Positions 23,123 to 35,424 of a DNA stretch of 64,000 nt are shown here, piece by piece. A program made the position numbers and the translations under genes. The DNA lies in assembly GCA_029204225.1 (NCBI GenBank), contig MU832005.1, positions 1 to 64,000 on the forward strand, given 5' to 3'. Under the pieces are notes generated by a model. That model was not told where the DNA came from. It saw only the letters and a list, made by a program, of their open reading frames with translations, and ran no database searches. Numbering within the stretch: the stretch's first letter is position 1; the number at the start of each line of letters is the position of its first letter. The stretch is from Diphasiastrum complanatum. Taxonomy: Eukaryota > Streptophyta > Lycopodiopsida > Lycopodiales > Lycopodiaceae.

Positions 23123-23656
23123 TTAAAAATACAAAAGGACGAGAAGCTTTTGGGAAAAACGAGAAACATCCCATGCAAACCAGGCCTCCTTTGAGAGTGA
23201 CCAGTCATGTTTATCTTCACGATCAAGGTTAAAAAACCACTCTCGTGCTCGATCAATCATGGTCATCGAAAAGAGCTGTACCATGGCTTCCGGTGATGTC
23301 TCGCCATAGACGTCACATGTGTTCTCAAAGACTTGAAGAAATCTTTGAGGATCAGTGTTACCATCGTACATAGGTAAATCTAGCTTTGGGGTACGTTTTT
23401 TAGTACGTGTAACATTATTCGCAAAAGCTCCATTTAAGTGAGCTCGTGCATGTGAAGATTCGGCAGCATGAAAATGTGGTCGTTCATATGGAGCTTCATA
23501 ACGCATGGGTTCCCATCTGTCGAATGGGTTGGTGGATGGCTCTTGGACTTGGGATTTCATCTGGAAATTATTCTTAAATCGAGCTTGTTCGGTGGATGGG
23601 GAGACCATCTCTGGTGGATAGTCCTCCGTAGAATTCGGATCGTAAGGGTGATCCAT
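23123..23656 (-). pseudogene. Ty3/gypsy gag fragment, minus strand
   Basis: The ORF contains KKRTPKLDLPMYDGNTDPQR, then FLQVFENTCDVY, a MVQLFSMTMIDRAREWFFNL block and DWSLSKEAWF, the typical order of a plant gypsy gag (PxFDGxxDPxxWL, then AxxWFxxL, then W). It is cut off after about 177 codons near 23123, before the rest of gag and pol. It lies 3' of the minus-strand LTR, primer site and minisatellite leader at 24.7-26.6 kb and belongs to the same element. Confidence 0.75.
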
Positions 23657-24679
23657 AACAACTTGTAGAGTATCGTATGATTGTGTAAATAGGCTTCTGG
23701 ACGCTTGTTATGGTGGCTACAATTGTTGGAATGCGGTTGCTACGGGTCCACGGTGGCAGCGAGTGCAATGCGACCAGTGGCAGTTGATACAGCTGAATGT
23801 GGTGGCAGCAGTCTAATGCGGTGGTAGCGATCTAATGCGGTGGTTGCGGTCTGTATGGTGGGGGCGTGTCATGTGTAAGGCATAGTGCATCAGATGCAAA
23901 TGGGAATAGACGGAGGCACATCTAATCGGTGGCGAGGATGTCGAGTGGAGATGGATGCAGTTAAATGCAGTGTCGTGGAGTTTTTTTGATGGGTTTAGGA
24001 TGAATGTATGCAGAAAATGATTGAGTATAATCAGAATGCGGTGGAGCAGTCGAATTCGTAGGTGGTCGTTATATTACGATCTTGCAATTTCCATGGTTTG
24101 AGGAGTGACAAGAGTGAATGACAGTGAATTGCATGTGGTTGTGATGGTGGACGGATCCTACAGTTCGAGATAAAGGGCAAAGGTTTGTGGTGGGTGATGT
24201 ACTTACGGGTTATGGTGGATTGCGAGTCTGTACAGATTGCGATGGGTTGCGGTCCTCACGGTTAGCGACAGTTTGCGGTCATATAGTTTACGATGTGTTA
24301 AGATTGGTGGCGGTGGAATGTATGTATGCAGATTATTACGAGTGAAGGAGTGACATGAGTGGATTGTGGTCACTACGGTTCAATACGGCAGGTGGAATCT
24401 TTGGGATTCGGTTTATACCGTTGGAAGAGTGTAGGTGTGTGATGGCGGTGCTTACGATAGGTGTGGTGATGTTGTTGACGATGGCTGTGGCTCAAGGCGA
24501 TCACTATGGTGTATGGTAGGTGTGTGCGATGGCTACGGTGCAAGGTGTGAAGCAATGGAGTTTTGTTGAATGTATTCCCTATGGCTCAATGCAGTTCTCA
24601 CAGTGCAAAGCGGTCACTACAGGGCAATGCGGTTGTTATGGCTGGAAGGTGGTCGCAGTGACTGTAGTGTGTTTTATGA
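23657..24679 (-). other. Low-complexity leader of the minus-strand gypsy element
   Basis: The plus strand is G/T-rich with drifting short repeats (GCGGTGG, GTGGCAGCG, ATGCGGT). No gene is seen. It connects gag with the minisatellite. Confidence 0.45.
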
Positions 24680-25262
24680 TGGTCTCAACGGTTCAAGGGT
24701 CGCTTGAGATCTGAGAGCATCCGTCGGTCGATAACTGACATGAGGGCGTTGGTCGAGATCTGACGCGAGGTCGTCGGTCGAGATCGGACGCAAGGTCATT
24801 GGTTGAGTTCTGTCGCGAGGTCGTCGGTTGAGTTCTGACGTGAGGTCGTCGGTTGAGATTGGGACGGAAGTTGTCGGTCGAGATCTGACACGAGGTCGTT
24901 GGTCGAGATCTGACACGAGAGCATCAGTCGAGACGTGAGCGAATGCGTAGGTCGAGACGTGAGCAAGTGTGTCGATTGAGATGAAACAAATGCGTCGACC
25001 AATGCGTCGGTTGAGACGTGAGCAAATGCGTCAGTTGAGACTTGAGAAAATGCGTCGGTTGAGACTTGAGCAAATGCGTCGGTTGAGATTGAAGCAAATG
25101 CGTCAATTGAGACTTAAGCAAATGTGTCAGTTGAGACGTGAGCAAATGTGTCGGTTGAGACTTGAGCAAATGCGTCGGTTGAGATTTAAGAAAATGCGTC
25201 GGTTGAGACTTAAGCAAATGCGTCGGTTGAGACTTGAGCAAATGCGTCAGTTGAGATTTAAC
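24680..25262 (-). repeat. 24-25 bp minisatellite in the gypsy leader
   Basis: There are two blocks: about 24720-24925 with a 25-bp unit (CGAGATCTGACGCGAG plus GTCGTCGGT on the plus strand), and about 24930-25260 with a 24-bp unit (GCGTCGGTTGAGACTTGAGC plus AAAT). Read on the minus strand each unit contains TCTCAACCGACGC or a close variant, the same core as the arrays at 9590 and 10741. Here the array lies between primer site and gag; there it lies downstream of pol. Confidence 0.9.
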
Positions 25263-25508
25263 TCAAGACATGGCAGGATTGTTCTGCAGTGGCTCGGTCG
25301 AGAGTCAATGTGTAGCAGTCTGGTCTAGACGAGAGTCGTGGCTCGGCTTGGGAAGGAGCGTGAAGCGTCAGTTGAGACTGAGCTTCGTGCTAGTCAGGAC
25401 GAAAGTAGTGTGGTCTGTAATGAAGGTGTAAGAGTCCTGAGAGCGATGGTTGTGCTGCACAGATTGGAATGGTTTGGGGCTTTTTAATGTCTGTGTAGCT
25501 GCAGAATG

Positions 25509-25516
25509 GCGCCAAT
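25509..25516 (-). promoter_or_regulatory. Short primer-binding site of the minus-strand gypsy element
   Basis: Directly after the LTR end the minus strand reads ATTGGCGCCATTCTG. Only TTGGCGCC agrees with the tRNA-Asp-type primer site; the following bases diverge. This position identifies the neighbouring LTR as a 5' LTR. Confidence 0.5.
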
Positions 25517-26624
25517 AGGTTCCACTCTATCTGTGAACACGATTCTTTGGGTTTCTTTACTTCTTCGTTCTTTCTTTTGTAGTTACGGTTCTTACGGATC
25601 TTCTTCTTTATTAGAACAGTTACTAGACAAAAGTGTTACTCAGGTTGCAGCGTGTATCTCCCAGCATGTCAGTGGGAGTCACAGGTCCGATACTCAGCTA
25701 CATGCATTAACCAACCATGTAACCAGTCTTAGCTCAAGAAGATCAACATTCTGGAACAGGGAGCAATCCTACCACTATCTACTAAATCAGAAAACAATCA
25801 AGAACAAGATTAACTACTCAAACAAGAAACAAGAAACAATAAACAAGAAACTAGATTCCTAACAGCATAGCAACAGTCCAAGAATCAAGAAACACTCATT
25901 TCTTGATGCTTAGATTGCCCAAGAACAATCAAGAATTGGAATGTAAGAAAGTATCCAAGATCTACACCACAAACTAGCCTATTTAGTTTACTTGCATGCT
26001 GATTCCTACCTTATTCCACAAACAAGAAATGAATCCTAATCCACAACTAAGTAAGAAACAAGAAAACAAGATCCTAGTTAATCCACAATACAAGGAAATC
26101 AAGCATGCTCATAGAAACTTCACTCAAGAACATTGCAATGAACAAGGAGCTTAGCAATTATCAAGAACTCGTGGAGGATCCTCTTTGTTTGCTCAAGAGA
26201 ACTTGACAATACATTCAAAGCTCCCTCACAAGAGAGGGGAGCCCTTAAATAAGCAAGAAGGCTGCCCATGTGGAGCCCAAGTGGCAATTCCACCAAATTA
26301 GAAATTACATGTGGAATTTGCCCTTCCATTAAAGGTCACCATCAAAAGGTGGCTCACTCTAACTAATTTAAGGGGGTTCTACATCTATTTACAAAGCCTA
26401 GGAAATATGACTAGCTCCTACATGGTCGTTCCTTATTTGGGATACACCATGTAGGCTCACATAGATATTTCACTGTCATCCTAGCTAGTAATTTCTCGGC
26501 TCTCATGCACGGCTCTCAGCTTCTTCTACTCTCCTCCTTCTGAGACCTCCTCAGTCACGGGTGAGAGGTATTCTATGTCTTCAGCTTGGCTCGACATCTG
26601 GGGATTTTCTGGAATCTACTAACA
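25517..26624 (-). repeat. Gypsy 5' LTR (about 1.1 kb, minus orientation)
   Basis: Reverse-complement match to 14013-15108 over the full length with only scattered substitutions and small indels. Read on the minus strand it starts TGTTAGTAGATT at 26624 and ends GTGGAACCT at 25517, followed by the primer site. It carries the same TTATTTAAGG TATA-like box. The ORF at 26120-26329 (minus) is the same LTR-internal frame seen at 14296. Confidence 0.85.
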
Positions 26625-27948
26625 TTGTTTCACTTCCCTCATTACTGATTTCACCTTTTTTTACAAGAAGAATATAGATGAGCAGCAATGGTCTGAACTC
26701 TCAAATAAGCAATCTTGGTATCTTAAAATCAATCTTCTACAACAGACTTCATGAAGTAGCTCTCTATACATAGTTAAAGACCAACGCTCTCCTACGTTGA
26801 GAGAGCTCAAGTATGTTCAGGAAGTTCAGTCAGGATCAATAGCTCAAGATCTATACTGGTTTAGGACTGTTAGATGTGAATCTGTGGATAGACATATAGA
26901 TGGAGCACTGAGTTGTACTCATTATCCTCCATCATCGCTTGAGTTCAGGTGCTGTAGAGATGCATGAATACGTTATTGTAATGATAGGAGTCAGCACACT
27001 AGCTGTTGATAAAAACTCTTTCTGGTTGGTGATGGAACCATGATGGAAATGCATAGATGGTGCTTTTCTTTATGATCACTCCATGTTGCCTCAGGTGCCT
27101 ACATTAAATTTGCTCTATAATCGCTGATAGAAGACCGTGGAATATGGTTGTAAGCTCCTCTTCAGTGCAATGTCAGCTTGATAACTCTCTCTAAGTTTCT
27201 ATACATATCATAGATCTTCGATGGATCACTGAGAATAATAGTTTGATGGTAGTACTGGATTACCATAGGTAGCACCTATGGCTAGTAGCGCTTAGAAGCA
27301 CCTCTGCTTGAGCTTGTATTCAATCAGACCTTTGTTCAAAATCCTTATAGAAAGGCAACGATGGAGATGGTACTCCTCCTAGGCAGCGATGGTGGTAATC
27401 AATTTATGTTATTTCTAGAACTCAACAATCATTCTTCAATGCTTTGGAGCCCGATGCTTAGTTTCTCATAATGATATGAGCAGGGTACTATTCTACCACT
27501 ATTCCCGGCCAGTGCATAGTCATGGCATGCTACATTGTTTTTTGGTTTTTAAAATTTATTCTACTTCGCTTTTGGGGGTGAAATCTATTTGTATACTTCA
27601 TTATCATGTTGTTTATTTTCTTACTAGCTAAAAGATATGTCTGCAAATCATGTTGTCCACAAATTGTACATAGTATGCTATATCATTGAGAACGCAGAAA
27701 ACTTAATCAATTTTTTTTTACATTTATCAGGCTAAAACATTTTTGTCTACTACCAAGGATTGATGTACGACCATACATTAAAAGACATGATGGTATGTGG
27801 CCAAGCCTATGATAGGTATCATAAAATCAACGTTGGTAAATAACAAAAAAAATTATTGTATGTTCTAGATGGAGGTTATAACTTAATTATTAAGCTTATG
27901 TTGAGATGATGAGATAATAAAATGTTTTCATTTTTTTTAATCAAATTT
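26625..27948. other. No gene recognised
   Basis: Non-coding, without conserved frames. Flank of the minus-strand LTR on its 5' side. Confidence 0.4.
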
Positions 27949-28296
27949 GATTAAATCAATGTATTCTACAAGGAAAATGGAGCATTTTTGCTTTTTGCAT
28001 CATCTCAATCCGAGCAATATTAAGAAAGTTATCGCCCTTCAAAGTTTTTTAGGCTAATTATTTTTCTTCTTGGAGCTGGAAAGGGGTAGGGCGCCGACGT
28101 GCTACCAATTTAAGCTTTTAGTCTTTAACTCAAATTGATAGCACACCGGCGTTCTACCCCTTTTAGGTTCCAAGGGAAAAATGTTTTCTAGTCTAAAAAA
28201 CGTTGAATTGTTATAACTTTTTTACTATTGTTCGGATTGAGATGGTCCAAAAAGCAAAAGTGCTCCATTTTCTATGTAGAATCCATTGGTATAATC
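27949..28296. mobile_element. Foldback/MITE-like element
   Basis: Nearly the whole 350 bp is an imperfect inverted repeat. GATTAAATCAATGTATTCTA at the left pairs with the reverse complement of the right end (GTAGAATCCATTGGTATAATC). GGAGCATTTTTGCTTTTTG pairs with the CAAAAAGCAAAAGTGCTCC region, and a central GGGGTAGGGCGCCGACGTG pairs with CACCGGCGTTCTACCCC. No coding capacity. Target duplication not resolved. Confidence 0.65.
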
Positions 28297-28578
28297 AAAG
28301 TTAGTTTTTATCTAATATAATTGATTATATATAAAGTCTATATATCTAATAGCATATCATGTGCCATGAAATTTTAGAAATCATTTGTAAATAAAACTCG
28401 CAAAAGTCGCAAAGAATTTACTCACAAATTGTCAAAACCCCTATTTCAAGAAGATGTTAGAAGATCATGAGCTTCCACTTCTTCAAATAGTGAGTCACAT
28501 GCATTTTCTCCAAAAATGAGACAAAGAACCAAAAAAAGAAGGCAAAGAAATAATTCAAATCAAATTTGGAGCAGCATC

Positions 28579-28711
<133 letters not shown>

Positions 28712-28889
28712 ATAAAGAATGAAAATGGAAATTTAGGATTAATGAATTCCAAGGTTAGATTATCATCATAGCATGCATAACACTTTAGATTTAAGCTTTG
28801 CTCTCATGGGATCGAACTACCATGTGGAACTACCATGTGACATGAAAGAAGAATCTACATCTCTTGTTTGTTTTGCATTTGCTTGGAAA

Positions 28890-29235
28890 TAGGGTTTGAA
28901 GTTGGTGATGAAAAGTCTTTACATCCTCATCAATCTTGATCTCATAACCAGTGATCTTATGACCTAGGTAAACTAGCTTTGAATTCTTAAAGAATTCACC
29001 TTTGGATTATGTAGCATAGAGTAACTCATGTTGGAATTATTTCTATTATGTTCCTCGAAGGTTTTATTATAAACGAGAATATCATCTAGAAACACTACCA
29101 CAAACTTCCCAAATATGGACAAAATAAATCATTCATCATTTGCTAGAATGTACTTGGAGTGTTCGTTAACCCGAAAGGCAATACTAAGAATCTAAGATCA
29201 ATCTTAGTAACATTAGCCGACATATCCGATCTTTT
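28890..29235 (-). pseudogene. Ty3/gypsy reverse transcriptase fragment, minus strand
   Basis: The minus strand reads FGLTNTPSTF, then a stop where Gln is usual, then QMMNDLFCPYLGKFVVVFLD followed by DILVYNKTFEEHN. This is the RT catalytic block (VFLDDILVY) of a chromovirus-like gypsy element. A few further residues (VIRSLVMRSRLM region) are frameshifted, and no other domain is attached. A short relic. Confidence 0.7.
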
Positions 29236-29332
29236 TTATTTTATAGAGGTTGAGGCTCTTTGCATTTTAGGTAGGAACCTTGATGAGTTCTCTAGTTAAA
29301 TTGAGTACGAGGTTGATAATCTTCTCCCTAGT

Positions 29333-29581
29333 ATGGATAATCGAAGCAACAATCAACTTTTTTTGGGAAAAGATTGCTTGAAAATGGCTGTTGAGAAGAC
29401 GTATGAAAATAAACTCGATCTTCCTATTGAAGAGGAGTTTCTCAAATTCCAAAGTCAACTTGGATTTCCAAAGACAATTGTCTATGCTTTGATTTCATTG
29501 ATGTCGAGAGGTGGCCACAATAATGACAATGAGATAATCATCGAAGAAGACAAAGCTAAATTCATAAGTTTTATATCTTGA
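29333..29581 (+). other. Short unassigned ORF
   Basis: 82 codons (MDNRSNNQLFLGKDCLKMAV onward, ending in an acidic EIIIEEDKAKFISF tail), with no recognised family. It lies directly after a gypsy RT fragment in the other orientation. It could be part of a decayed element. Confidence 0.2.
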
Positions 29582-32020
29582 ATTCTATTGATTGATATTG
29601 TAAATCATATTTTATATTGAAATTTACATATTCTCTTTATTTCAAAAAACTCTTTCTCTTGATGAGTTAGCAATCCGTCGAGGAGGACACGAATGGTAAA
29701 TTCCAAAGAGATCATACACTAGTACAAGCTAACTCTTCCTATGTGTGGCTACCCGGCTAACCCAAGTAGCCGTCTATGGGATCAGTGCCCGATCAATATA
29801 TCCTAACGGGTCACGTCCTGATCACAACCATATACAGTAAACCAAATAAACTGTACAGTAATTATATCATTACATTTAGAGCTTATACTAATGAATCAGG
29901 TCAAAACTGATTTCTAGCTCTCTCCCTTAGACTCAAATGAGATAAGAGTGAAAAAAAATAATTTGTAGCAATGTCTGGAGTGTCCAAAAGATGTTATGCA
30001 TATCCTGCTACTTTGTACCTGACTCACACTCAAGCACACCAACAAACCACCAGGTTTGACTCACAAAGTATCATGCAAACACAATGCTCATACAGAGAGT
30101 CTACCATACTCTCGACCAACTGACTCGTCCCCAATCCAACTTGACCACGAGTGGACCACATGAGCGACATGGCTCAAACTGAGGACATCCCACTACCACC
30201 ATGAGACTTACATCCTCCATCTAGCTAGGCTGACATTCTATCAGACACTTACAAGCACAACCTTGTAAAGCTGACATAAATGAATGACTGAGGCTCAACC
30301 TGAGAAAATCTTACTACCACCATAAGATTGCACGCTCACCAGATAGACAGCTAGTAGACAATGACAAGTCAATGAGCATAAAATGACTACTTTGTTTCAC
30401 TTTAGCAAATGCACAACCACATAAAACTCCGACTCAGATCTAGACTCTCGTGACAAGGCAACATGCAAGCCCACACACACTCATGCAGACCAACACGAAT
30501 GATAAAATATCAAATACATGACCAAGGTCTGCCCATAAGTGGTATCTTGTCGTACCAACACCTGTGCCACCTGTAGATCTGCTGCTACACCACTGGTCAT
30601 CAAATCAGGTCCTCAACCATGGCCTACACTTGTACCAAGATGCTCTCACATCCAAGCATATACATCTATCCAATAAGTCCCGAAAGTTGATGTCCATCCA
30701 TTCCCATGCTCCAGGCACAAGAGTCTACCAAGGACTCAATTAATGAATGTACACAAATCTCACCATTGGCTATACCTGAGTAGCTCACCCACCTCCCAGA
30801 GATACTGATGATGATTTGCCTGTCCTACATCCCATGTAGGCTCAACTTCCCATGCTTGACGTTGCCAACGCTGATTTGACCAGTACATAGGCCTCCCATC
30901 AAAGAGCCTATCTCACCAACACTGTATCCATCATAACGTCCAAGCCAAAGCAAATGCAAATTAGATCCACTATTGTGATGAATAACTCACCCACGATCCA
31001 TAGCATATCAGGTAGGATAGCTCCAGAACCCTGTACCCTGTACCATCTGATCACCAAGTATCCATTACCCACTGATAGCTCTCCAAGAATCTGTCCACCT
31101 GTAGTGCAACTAGACTCCAACTGGATCTAACCAAAAACTGCATCCTTCTTACCAAATAATGATGGATAGACACAACGTGTGACGCCAACCTAGAGACTAC
31201 TATGCATATGACCATGCAGCTCACCTGGTCACTCGCCAAAGTATCAACTGTCACTCCTTGAGCAACCATCTCCATCCCTACTGGCTCACAACCATGGGCA
31301 TGCTGGATCTACTTCACCCCGTAATGCACTCCATGCCCTTAGGATATGTACCACCCCAGGTACACTCCATGCCACCTACCTCCAAGTAGGCTTGACCTGT
31401 CCCTAGGTCACCACACATGATGCACCAGCTGAAGAACATCATCCTATTAAAAAAATGACATATCATACCTGAGCAATTGTAGCATCTCTCTGAGTGCCAC
31501 CCCAATGGACTCATCATCCACATACTATGCTCACCTGATGTCACCGATCCTGGTCACCATCCTGCTAGACAAGCGAAACTCCAAAGCATCACCTGCTCCA
31601 CTTGGCTCCCAGCATCTGCTCACTCTCCCTAGCTATGTGCCACCTGACACCATGCCAACGCAAGCATATCCCTGAGTCGCCGCTCACGGGAACCCGAGAC
31701 TACTGTCTCCCTGATCGTACTGAGGTCTATGGCTCTGAGTGGCTCCCTCTAGGCTTATCCCTGATCTCACCACCTGAGAATCTGCACCATGGAAATTCCA
31801 ACACCTGTGCTAAGTCTAGACTCCTGCAAATACAGCCAAATGCATGAAAGCTATAAGTAGCTTATCCACGCTCGTGATGGTAGATGCCTCCCCATCGATG
31901 CCAATGTCCGAAACTGGCCCCCTGTTGTAATGCCAACCTGTACTCCCAAATGCACACCATGAAGTCCTCGCCATCAGTGTCCCCTACAATAGATCGCTAA
32001 CTAAGCTCAAATAGTTCCTT
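29582..32020. other. No gene recognised
   Basis: C/A-rich plus strand with degenerate repeats such as CCCACTACCACCATGAGAC near 30190 and TCTTACTACCACCATAAGA near 30310. Short ORFs on both strands lack domains. Confidence 0.35.
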
Positions 32021-32029
32021 GATGGACTA

Positions 32030-32330
32030 GGTGAGAACACCAGAGAGCCTTTGATCTTGTAGATGGATAACACTTTTGCAATACACCTGATGAAGGATCC
32101 TGTGTTTCACTTAAGGACCAAACACATTGCAATCAAGTACCATTTGATAAGGGACCTAGTCACAGAAACGAGTTGAAGACCATTTTCATTGGAATGAAAC
32201 AAATGGTGGCAGAGATCTTCACCAAGGCTTAGACAAAGGTTTGTTAGAGAGGCAGAGGAGGAGTCTAGGAGTCATAAAGCTACTATGCTTTGAGAGAGAA
32301 CTGAAAAAACAATTTGTTGTAAGCCACAAA
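32030..32330 (+). pseudogene. Copia RNase H C-terminal fragment
   Basis: Plus-strand text reads MDNTFAIHLMKDPVFHLRTK then HIAIKYHLIRDLV and, after a frameshift, a MKQMVAEIFTKA-type ending: the C-terminus of a copia polyprotein. It ends in a purine-rich stretch (CTTTGAGAGAGAACTGAA) near 32290 that may be its polypurine tract. The parallel end at 36500-36755 belongs to a related element. Confidence 0.7.
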
Positions 32331-32699
32331 GCTTTGCTAGCTTTAGATCTCAAGTCCGCAGAAATGCAAGGGAGCTATCCGGATGCGCAATCCAAAGCTT
32401 TGAGGACTGATGACCCAAAGACGACAGCCAAATGTTCGTTCATTGACTGGAGGATACCCGAACACGAAGAAGAAATGTTCGTGGACCCAGAAAAGCTCAA
32501 TGACAAGGACGAAAGACGAAGAAGACACGAATATAGATATCTAAGTGCTATGATCAGATGTTCATACATTTTCATATTCTAGCATGTGTAATGTGATGAT
32601 TTCTATCTTGTAGCTAAATCTAGATGTGCACCCAAATTTTGGTCAAGATCTTGTTGATCCATTAAGTTCATTTTGGATCTCATTTTCTCACACAATTCA

Positions 32700-33095
32700 C
32701 AAAGGATCCGCTCCTTTTTCGACTATGCCATATCCAATTGACCCTGCAATAGGTTGACCTGCTGCCTGGCATCTTGAACGACTTTGTCTACTTCATCTTG
32801 AGCACTGATCAAAGCATTATGGAGTTTGCCAATGTAGTTCTCCAGTGCTTCTTGGCCTGTTTGAGTTTGGCCTTAGACTTTTCTTCGTGCTATTTCACAA
32901 TCTTCAAATCTCAGTTGATCTGAATTAGCTTCCATCTGATCAAGGTGTTTTTGGATCCGAGATCCGAAATGCGCTTTTACATTTATATTTTCTATCTTGT
33001 AATGTATCTTGTCTTGCAAGCAAGTTTTGACTGTACATGTACTAAGTAAATTCATTTGGTATTTCCCTCTATCATATTCTGGATCATCCAACCTA
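32700..33095 (-). pseudogene. Coiled-coil protein relic, minus strand
   Basis: From 33091 the minus strand reads MDDPEYDRGKYQMNLLSTC and on through RIQKHLDQMEANSDQLRFED, a stop, then GQEALENYIGKLHNALISAQ and DEVDKVVQDARQQVNLLQGQ. The second half has strong heptad character. Unknown identity; it may be from an element ORF like that at 20049. Confidence 0.3.
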
Positions 33096-33421
33096 GGTGT
33101 GTATGAATCTCTAGAATGTCACCCGAATCAAGAGAGACCAACGACATCATGGTTGTAGCAACAGGAGGAACATATCCCGCAAGTGGTGCTGATTTGCCTT
33201 AAAGTTTGGATCTTCTTCTTCAAATACATCTTCACCCTCATATCCTTTTAGGGACCTGCACATCAAATGTGTGTGGAGATCTGACGGTAGTTTGGATGAC
33301 GATGGTGTCTGGTGCCTGGAACTCTGGCGCTGGATCTTGTATTTGCTTTGATTGTTGTGCCAAATCCAATGTCAATGAATTTAGATTGACAAATCATAAG
33401 AATTTAACTATTTGTGATTGA

Positions 33422-35424
33422 CGAATCATAAATAGATACTTAGAGAAGCAACCAATCGACTCTAGAAGCTTCACCCCCCAGCCAAAGAATAAGAAGCATG
33501 AATGTAGAGTGAAACCATGGCAGGAGTAGGGCAAGGATGGACCCAATATGTAGAGCCAAAAAGCATCCTAGGCACATAGCCATGCATAGCCCTAAGTTCC
33601 CTATACATAGATTCACCTAGAATAGAGTCCTAAGCATGGACCACCTATTCATAGAATTGCTATTGATAACTCTACATATGCATACACTATCTCATACCTT
33701 GTCTAAACTCCATTTAGTGTATTCTGAGCCTCACAAGGATATTAGTTTCGAGTCACATCCAATATGACGTGGCATAACTAACAGCTTGATTTACTGGAGT
33801 ACTGTCGTGTATCCAAGACTAGGAGTATACTGAGTCCTACTTACTGGCCATGGACATAACATTCTTCCCTCCTTAAACGGCTTCTATCCTTAGAAGCTCT
33901 CTAAATAGGAAAAAATAACATGAATAGTTCTTTTAAGTTTGAATATCAACCTAGAAAATCATTATCCTTAGTCAAACTTTCACATCAAACAAGTACTCGG
34001 AGATAATCCAATTTTCCAAATGATAATCTCTACACTGGAGTACAACTTAGGTTTGAAAGGTACACTAAGTGATAAATTTTCCATCTGGGTTACATTCATC
34101 ACAAGTTAGTAAAAGAAATAATAAAATAATTATAATTATAATCTGAAATTATCCACAACTCTGACAGATAATTCGTAAGCCTTCAAGTACAAATATCCTT
34201 AGAATCCAAATTCTAAGATATGATAATTCATTTAGCTAGAATCTCTAGGAGAATCATTAAGATATAGAATGATTAAAACTCAACTCTGAGTACCCCATAT
34301 ACTCTTTTGAGTTAAATGCTCCTGTTTCTAACAGCAAATGCATGAAAAATAGCATTCATTCATCTTAATAGACTTGTCTGTCTCCTAAGATAACTGGAGA
34401 TCCAATTCAAATGAAGAACTGTACTCAAGCATCTGCAAACCATAAACTGTAGTAGAATAACATCCACTGGATAAATTCAATTCTTCACAAATAAAATACT
34501 TAACTTGTGAGAATATCTGTGAGATTCATAGGCTCTCAAATAAAATATTGGAGTAGAGAGATTCAAAACACTGATCCGAATTCTTACTCAAATAATAGAT
34601 CAAGAATTAATCATCACACTTAAGAATCATTACAATATCTTATAATCCTCTGACAATAATAAAGTATCTATTTATGATCCGTCAATCATAAATATTAAGA
34701 TTTGTATGATTCGTCAATCATCACTTTTTGGAATCCAAAACCATACTTAACCATTTATGGGATACTGGAGCATATGTTCCACATAACTCAGGAAAAGTAA
34801 AAGTCATTCCAAAAATCTTTCCATTAAGAAAATACTGGATTTAGGAATACTTTCAAAACATGATTCTTTAACTGAAGTGCAAGATTCAAATTCTAAAAAC
34901 AACTGGTAATTAAAGATTGAACGCATACCAAAATGACAATCATCTTCAACTACAAGAACTTTATAGTACAATCTAGAATCACATCTAGATATCCAAAGTC
35001 CTGCTGAATATCAATTCAGTTGTTATTCTTGGATTCATTATGATTCGTTATCCATTTGAGCTCTCTGGGATACAATCACTAATGAGCTAAGTCTATTCCT
35101 TAACTAAGGAATACTCTATCCCAAGAATACTGTATATCCAATGCACATAATTTCAACTGATGAACCCAAATGATTCACTAATTATGCGTCTTACAAGCAA
35201 TATAACTCAAAAACCATCAGTTCCCAGTGAATCCACATCACACTGATCGTTTTACCAATTAACTTCATCCTGGAGTAATCAACTACTCAAGTTAATTGCC
35301 AATAATTCATAAATCTCAAATGTCTAGGTGAAGAATTCAATTATACTAGTATAACACCACATTTAGATCCTTATTCAAATCATTTATAAATTAATCCATA
35401 AATCTTCTATACAAAGATTTGTTA
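33422..35424. other. No gene recognised; AT-rich
   Basis: Long AT-rich stretch without conserved frames. A phrase ATGACGTGGCATAACTAA at about 33762 also occurs, slightly changed, at about 17967, so both flanks contain one repeat family. ATTTATGATCCGTCAATCAT near 34672 recurs in inverted form near 33410. Confidence 0.4.
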
